From positions 1 through 42,067 of the forward strand of contig JALVPF010000173.1 of the NCBI GenBank assembly GCA_027031935.1: 42,067 nt of DNA, read 5' to 3'. This document shows positions 37,972 through 42,067 of the stretch, in pieces. A program made the translations under genes and the position numbers. The DNA is from Myxococcales bacterium. Its GTDB lineage: Bacteria > Myxococcota > B64-G9. A model generated the notes under the pieces. That model was not told the origin of the DNA. It did no database searches and was given only the letters and a program-made list of their open reading frames with translations. Position 1 is the stretch's first letter. The number at the start of each line of letters is the position of its first letter.

Positions 37972-39009
37972 CTAGACCTTGTCGTCATCATTTCCTGCAA
38001 GATATCCAAGGATAACCTCATCCAGGCTCTTTTCAGAGATGAGGTTGTCACCGAAAATAGTTGGTCCACTGGTATCCTTTGGTTTGGGTTTTTTTTCAAG
38101 ACGTCTGGCAGCCAGAACTTCGGGTGGCAAGGATGAAGCGCCTGTGGCAGCTGGCTTTTCTTGTGTTTTTTCTTTGCCTTTTTCCGGGCTCTTGGCCTGT
38201 ATGGCGACCTTGGGGCTTGGAGCTTTTTTTGAGGGGATTTTTTCCAGATCATCCTTTGGCACGAAGATTTTTGGAGAGCTCTTCGGGCGGGAAAATCCAC
38301 CTGCTGAACCGGTAGTCTTGACAGGAGGCCTGGTGCCTGTCGTACTGGTGGTGGCTGGAGCTTTTCCAGCGGGTGGCGGCTGGGTCTTGACTTGAGTTGC
38401 CTGGGGCTGTGTTCTCCCTGCCCTTGGAACCACTACAGTGGGTGACTCGGACGACGGAATCCGGGAATCTGAGGGAGGCGATGTGGGTGGCGCTGGCTGC
38501 GATTTGGCCATTGGCCGTACAGATTGAGTTTTTGGCTGTGTCTTTGGCCCTTGTATCGGTACTGTTTTGGGCAATAAGGTCGAAGCCGTTTGTGCTGGTT
38601 TGGATGTAGCTGCAACCGGCTGCGATGGAATCGTAGAAGGTGGTTTGTTCTGTGGTGCGGGAGCAGGAAACTTGTCAGGGATTGAAGGTTCTGTGCCAAC
38701 CTGAAGGCCTGGTGATGTCATGGGTGCCGAGGATGAGGCAATGTCGTCATAGACTCCATTGATAAGATTTCGCAGCATGGCCTTGTGCTGTTCCTGCATG
38801 AGTTCCTTTACGATTTCCTGCAGGTTGTCAGCTTTGACGATATCCGCATAACTGGTCTTTTTTGTTGCCAGGATATTTCCGCCTACGAAAAGGTGGGTGA
38901 TGATGTGTGGGTTGGTCACACCACTGTCCTCTGTCTGAACGTGGTAAATCTGTCCACCATGCTTGATGTTGTGGTTGAAGCCTGTAACCATCTGAGGCTT
39001 GTTGCTCAC
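37972..39009 (-). CDS. Conserved N-terminal domain plus Pro/Lys-rich disordered protein
   Basis: GFNHNIKHGGQIYHVQTEDSGVTNPHIITHLFVGGNILATKKTSY domain, followed by a long low-complexity region. Confidence 0.75.
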   Translation of the reverse strand: MSNKPQMVTGFNHNIKHGGQIYHVQTEDSGVTNPHIITHLFVGGNILATKKTSYADIVKADNLQEIVKELMQEQHKAMLRNLINGVYDDIASSSAPMTSPGLQVGTEPSIPDKFPAPAPQNKPPSTIPSQPVAATSKPAQTASTLLPKTVPIQGPKTQPKTQSVRPMAKSQPAPPTSPPSDSRIPSSESPTVVVPRAGRTQPQATQVKTQPPPAGKAPATTSTTGTRPPVKTTGSAGGFSRPKSSPKIFVPKDDLEKIPSKKAPSPKVAIQAKSPEKGKEKTQEKPAATGASSLPPEVLAARRLEKKPKPKDTSGPTIFGDNLISEKSLDEVILGYLAGNDDDKV

Positions 39010-39084
39010 GTACCAACCCTTTCCCTTGTTCCCTCGAAAGCAGATATTATCAGGGCTTCCGGGAGAATCGCAAGATCCTGGTTA

Positions 39085-39906
39085 TTACACCATCAGGTCC
39101 ACCTGGTGGATTTCGCCCAAGGGGCCACCGAGAAATCTCTGCCCCACGTGACTGAATCGCTCAGGGACATCTGTAACGAAATACTCACGAGTACCTCTGG
39201 GTAAAGGGTTTGGCTCTGGTCCCTCCTCGCTCTTGTTCAACAGTGCTAAAACAGCCTCTGCTACTGCGCTAGCCGAGTCCACGAGTTGTGTGCCTGGCCC
39301 CACCGCCTTGGCGATGGCAGGTACGAGAAGCGGATAGTGAGTACAGCCGAGGATAAGAGAATCCAGACGGTTTTCTTTGCTCCAGGATCGCAGATATTCG
39401 TTTGCCACCTGGAAGGCAACCGGGTGGTCTCCCCAGCCTTCCTCTGCCAAAGGAACAAACAGAGGACAAGGCTTTGGAAACACTTTCACCCTTGGCTCTA
39501 GAGAAATCAGCGCATTGTCGTATGCACGCGACGCTATGGTCCCTTCTGTTCCAAGCACCCCGATTACTTTCTTTTTCGATACCTGCAGGGCACGGCGCGC
39601 GCCTGGTTCGATGACACCAATAACCGGAATATGGAGGACTTTTTCCAACGCAGGCAGTGCCACGGACGAAGCGGTATTACATGCCACCACGAGAAGCTTG
39701 ATGCCTTTTTGCGCAAGAAACGATGCATTGTTCAATGCATATCGGGTAACCACTTCAGGTGATTTCGTTCCATAGGGAACCCTTGCCGTGTCACCAAGGT
39801 AGATGGTGTTTTCCCAGGGCATGAGCTTGTGTATGGCAGCAAGAACCGTAAGTCCACCAATTCCAGAATCGAAAACGCCAATGGGTCGTGGGTCGAGCAT
39901 GTTCAT
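39085..39906 (-). CDS. murI: Glutamate racemase
   Basis: PIGVFDSGIGGLTVL, YLGDTARVPYGTKSPE, VVACNTASSVAL, LILGCTHYPLL. Confidence 0.95.
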   Translation of the reverse strand: MNMLDPRPIGVFDSGIGGLTVLAAIHKLMPWENTIYLGDTARVPYGTKSPEVVTRYALNNASFLAQKGIKLLVVACNTASSVALPALEKVLHIPVIGVIEPGARRALQVSKKKVIGVLGTEGTIASRAYDNALISLEPRVKVFPKPCPLFVPLAEEGWGDHPVAFQVANEYLRSWSKENRLDSLILGCTHYPLLVPAIAKAVGPGTQLVDSASAVAEAVLALLNKSEEGPEPNPLPRGTREYFVTDVPERFSHVGQRFLGGPLGEIHQVDLMV

Positions 39907-39945
39907 GGGCTAGAACATGCAATTGATCCGCAGGGATGTCAACAC

Positions 39946-39996
39946 GTAGGGGGCACGCGATTGTGATTGCAGGGGCACGGCGCGCCGTGCCCCTAC
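39946..39996. repeat. REP/MITE-like palindromic element
   Basis: Outer arms GTAGGGGGCACG / CGTGCCCCTAC flank a nested perfect 24-bp palindrome AGGGGCACGGCGCGCCGTGCCCCT (39971-39994). Confidence 0.65.
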
Positions 39997-40009
39997 CAGG
40001 CAAATAATG

Positions 40010-40816
40010 CTACTGGCAGCCACCTACGTCTTCGAGGGTGACGGTACCATAGTCGTTGTCATCCGGATGGGCGATAACCAGGTTGGCATCGAGTTTGTAA
40101 CCAACCGAGAGATCGCTATCGCAGATCCCCTCCAGAACCAGGTTCCAGGTTCCCAATGCAAAGTTTGTAATACTGGCACCTAGCTCGTCGCAGTGTGGTA
40201 CGGGATCTGCCTCGAATTCCAGGTTGGAGTTGGAATCATAAACCTCTACCCTGACCCTGCTTACGCCTGCTGCAGTACAGTCAAGCCCTGCGCCGAACTC
40301 CCACACGAACTTCATGTCACCTGGACCAGTGGGTGTCAGTATCACAGTACCGAGCTCAACATTTTGTCCACTGACAGTGACGTCCTCAGTGGTGGTATAC
40401 CATTCGTCGCCTGCCGCTGACAGGCCCGTAAGATCGATGGAATACGTACCGTCTTCCACGGCATCGATCACGGCACCACCATTGGAGCATGCAACTTCCT
40501 GGTTTAGAATTTCAGTGTTTCCACTGAACATCTGGACTCTAACCTTGTCAACATAAGCGTCATCGCAGCTTCTTCCGCCTGGCCCAAAGGACCAGTCCAG
40601 GTCTATGCTGGAGCCTGCTGCCACGCAGTGAAGGGGCCCATCATTCTTGTAGCCGTTATCACAGGTACACTCTGCATCCCCTCCAACCTCGATGCATGTT
40701 CCAAAATTGTCACAGGTAATACCATCGCAAGGGGATCCTCCTGATGATATTATGCATCCGCTCAGGAGAAATCCCGATATTCCGAGAACCAAAAAAATTG
40801 CTGAGAGTTTTTTCAT
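40010..40816 (-). CDS. Lipoprotein with one EGF-like module
   Basis: MKKLSAIFLVLGISGFLLSGC lipobox; CDGITCDNFGTCIEVGGDAECTCDNGYKNDGPLHC. Confidence 0.85.
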   Translation of the reverse strand: MKKLSAIFLVLGISGFLLSGCIISSGGSPCDGITCDNFGTCIEVGGDAECTCDNGYKNDGPLHCVAAGSSIDLDWSFGPGGRSCDDAYVDKVRVQMFSGNTEILNQEVACSNGGAVIDAVEDGTYSIDLTGLSAAGDEWYTTTEDVTVSGQNVELGTVILTPTGPGDMKFVWEFGAGLDCTAAGVSRVRVEVYDSNSNLEFEADPVPHCDELGASITNFALGTWNLVLEGICDSDLSVGYKLDANLVIAHPDDNDYGTVTLEDVGGCQ

Positions 40817-40905
40817 GACAATGTCCTCCTGGTACATTGGTGTTAGTCCGTTTGGATCTGTTAGACGAATGTCATTTCAAAGGATTCTGTTTGATCCGAA
40901 AAATT

Positions 40906-42067
40906 TTACTGGAATGTTCCTGTCACGATGTCACCGGCTGATATGGAGTTTCCGGCACCTGGTGTCTCCTTGTAGGTGGCCGTAAGGCTAACAGTTCCAG
41001 TCTCTGGTGGGTTGGTGTCTGTAACAGAAGCCCCCTCGACTATGGCTTCTCCTGTGTATCCTCCTGTAAAACCAGACACTATTGGCACTACGTAGCAGAT
41101 TGGATCGGAATCTGTACATGGAGTTCTGCTATCCACGTTATTGACCTTGACCATGGAGATGGCCGTTCCGAGAACGTCGTTTGCATTGTATGGGAGGTGA
41201 GGGTTTGTGCTGCCAAGAGAGCCCTTGCCGTCTACAGACATGCTTACGTTGAGGGTCTCGTTCAGAGGATTCAGGTTGAAGTCAGTAACTTTCCATGTAA
41301 AAGATTGAGTGCTCCCTTTGGGGATGTTGAACGTGTCAGGGCAGAGAGCCGAATATGGTCCGCAGGCTGCGCCAGGTTGATAGTGACCACTCCACACCAT
41401 CCACGTGGCGGTCCAGATGATGGTGTCACCATCCCATTGTCCATTGGGACCATCGTACGCAGAGTTCCCATTGGCATCCAGGAACTGTTCTCCTGGTGTA
41501 AAGATTCCATTGTCGTCAGCGTCTATCAATGGTTCGCCCATGTCCACGAAAGGTTCACCTTCATCGTAATCACCATTTCCGTTTACATCCGTAAATTCCT
41601 CTTCACCCGTGGTGGCCGCTATGATGATCAGCAAACCGTCCCGTGGATTCCTGACATAGTTTCCATCCACCACCGATGGTTCGAAGGGATCGCTGAGCGG
41701 GTCCACGTCCTTTGGTCTGGGGTTACCGGTCCTGATGGTGACAGAGGCCGAGCCCATGTTGTCTCCGCTATCAGCCGTGGTTGCGTTACTGGTGATTTGG
41801 CCGGCTTCGGTCATGAAGGTGACACTAGTGGCAAATCCCACCTTGTTGGAATATCGATCCGAAAGTAACACGGTGCACTTGGTATGAACATCGTCCAGAA
41901 TAAAACCACCAACATTGAAACGTTCGCAACTGAAGGTAATACCCCTTGCGTTGGGTTTTGCACCGACTATGGCCAGAGCAGGAGATGTAGCCTCCAGTTC
42001 CACGTCGCCCACCACCGCTGTGGCCGTTACGGTAACACTTGTGGCAATATTGCCTGATTTCAAGGTC
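40906..42067 (-). CDS. Bacterial Ig-like (Big/invasin-type) surface protein, 5'-partial
   Basis: Ig-like repeats (VTVTATAVVGDVELEATSPALAIV; SVTFMTEAGQITSNATTADSGDNMGSASVTIRTG) with Asp/Gly Ca-type loops; no real start within the window. Confidence 0.7.
   Translation of the reverse strand, partial: TLKSGNIATSVTVTATAVVGDVELEATSPALAIVGAKPNARGITFSCERFNVGGFILDDVHTKCTVLLSDRYSNKVGFATSVTFMTEAGQITSNATTADSGDNMGSASVTIRTGNPRPKDVDPLSDPFEPSVVDGNYVRNPRDGLLIIIAATTGEEEFTDVNGNGDYDEGEPFVDMGEPLIDADDNGIFTPGEQFLDANGNSAYDGPNGQWDGDTIIWTATWMVWSGHYQPGAACGPYSALCPDTFNIPKGSTQSFTWKVTDFNLNPLNETLNVSMSVDGKGSLGSTNPHLPYNANDVLGTAISMVKVNNVDSRTPCTDSDPICYVVPIVSGFTGGYTGEAIVEGASVTDTNPPETGTVSLTATYKETPGAGNSISAGDIVTGTFQ

Noticed and set aside
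39588-39600. GGGCACGGCGCGC inside murI matching the core of the 39946 palindrome
   Set aside because: 13-nt match falls in murI codons encoding ARRALQ; most likely coincidence of GC-rich codons.
1-42067. tRNA, rRNA, transposase, integrase or phage genes
   Set aside because: No T-loop/acceptor-like structures or diagnostic protein motifs were noticed by eye; a tRNAscan/Infernal run would be needed to exclude small RNAs.

Overview
The window is about 42 kb of chromosome that looks like a delta-proteobacterial/Myxococcota-type lineage. That assignment rests on a TIGR04551-like outer-membrane protein, the DapL lysine route, and many Cys-rich or repeat-rich lipoproteins; the taxonomy is inference. 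No rRNA, tRNA, CRISPR array, transposase or prophage gene was recognised. The left part carries housekeeping operons: lptM-like, dapA, dapB, dapL, folK, tal/fsa and etfBA, ending at a clear intrinsic terminator. The middle (8-27 kb) is accessory: an ECF sigma / membrane-TPR pair, a Cys-repeat plus seven-blade RCC1 lipoprotein, a PocR-sigma54 activator, a propeller-transglutaminase, ssb, an extreme Asp/Cys-rich lipoprotein, an orphan Memo protein, an FHA protein, and a large EGF/PPC/clostripain lipoprotein. The right part (27.4-37.9 kb, minus strand) is one long co-directional array: ftsE-ftsX-envC, then CotH-like/beta-helix, a small membrane protein, VTC, DUF4956, ctpA, queH and an unknown gene. 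The candidate I find most interesting is this CotH/VTC/DUF4956 (polyphosphate-type) cassette placed inside a divisome FtsEX-EnvC-CtpA operon. Its CotH kinase motifs look degenerate and it includes an uncharacterised fourth gene. All family calls come from reading the translations; no database search was run.
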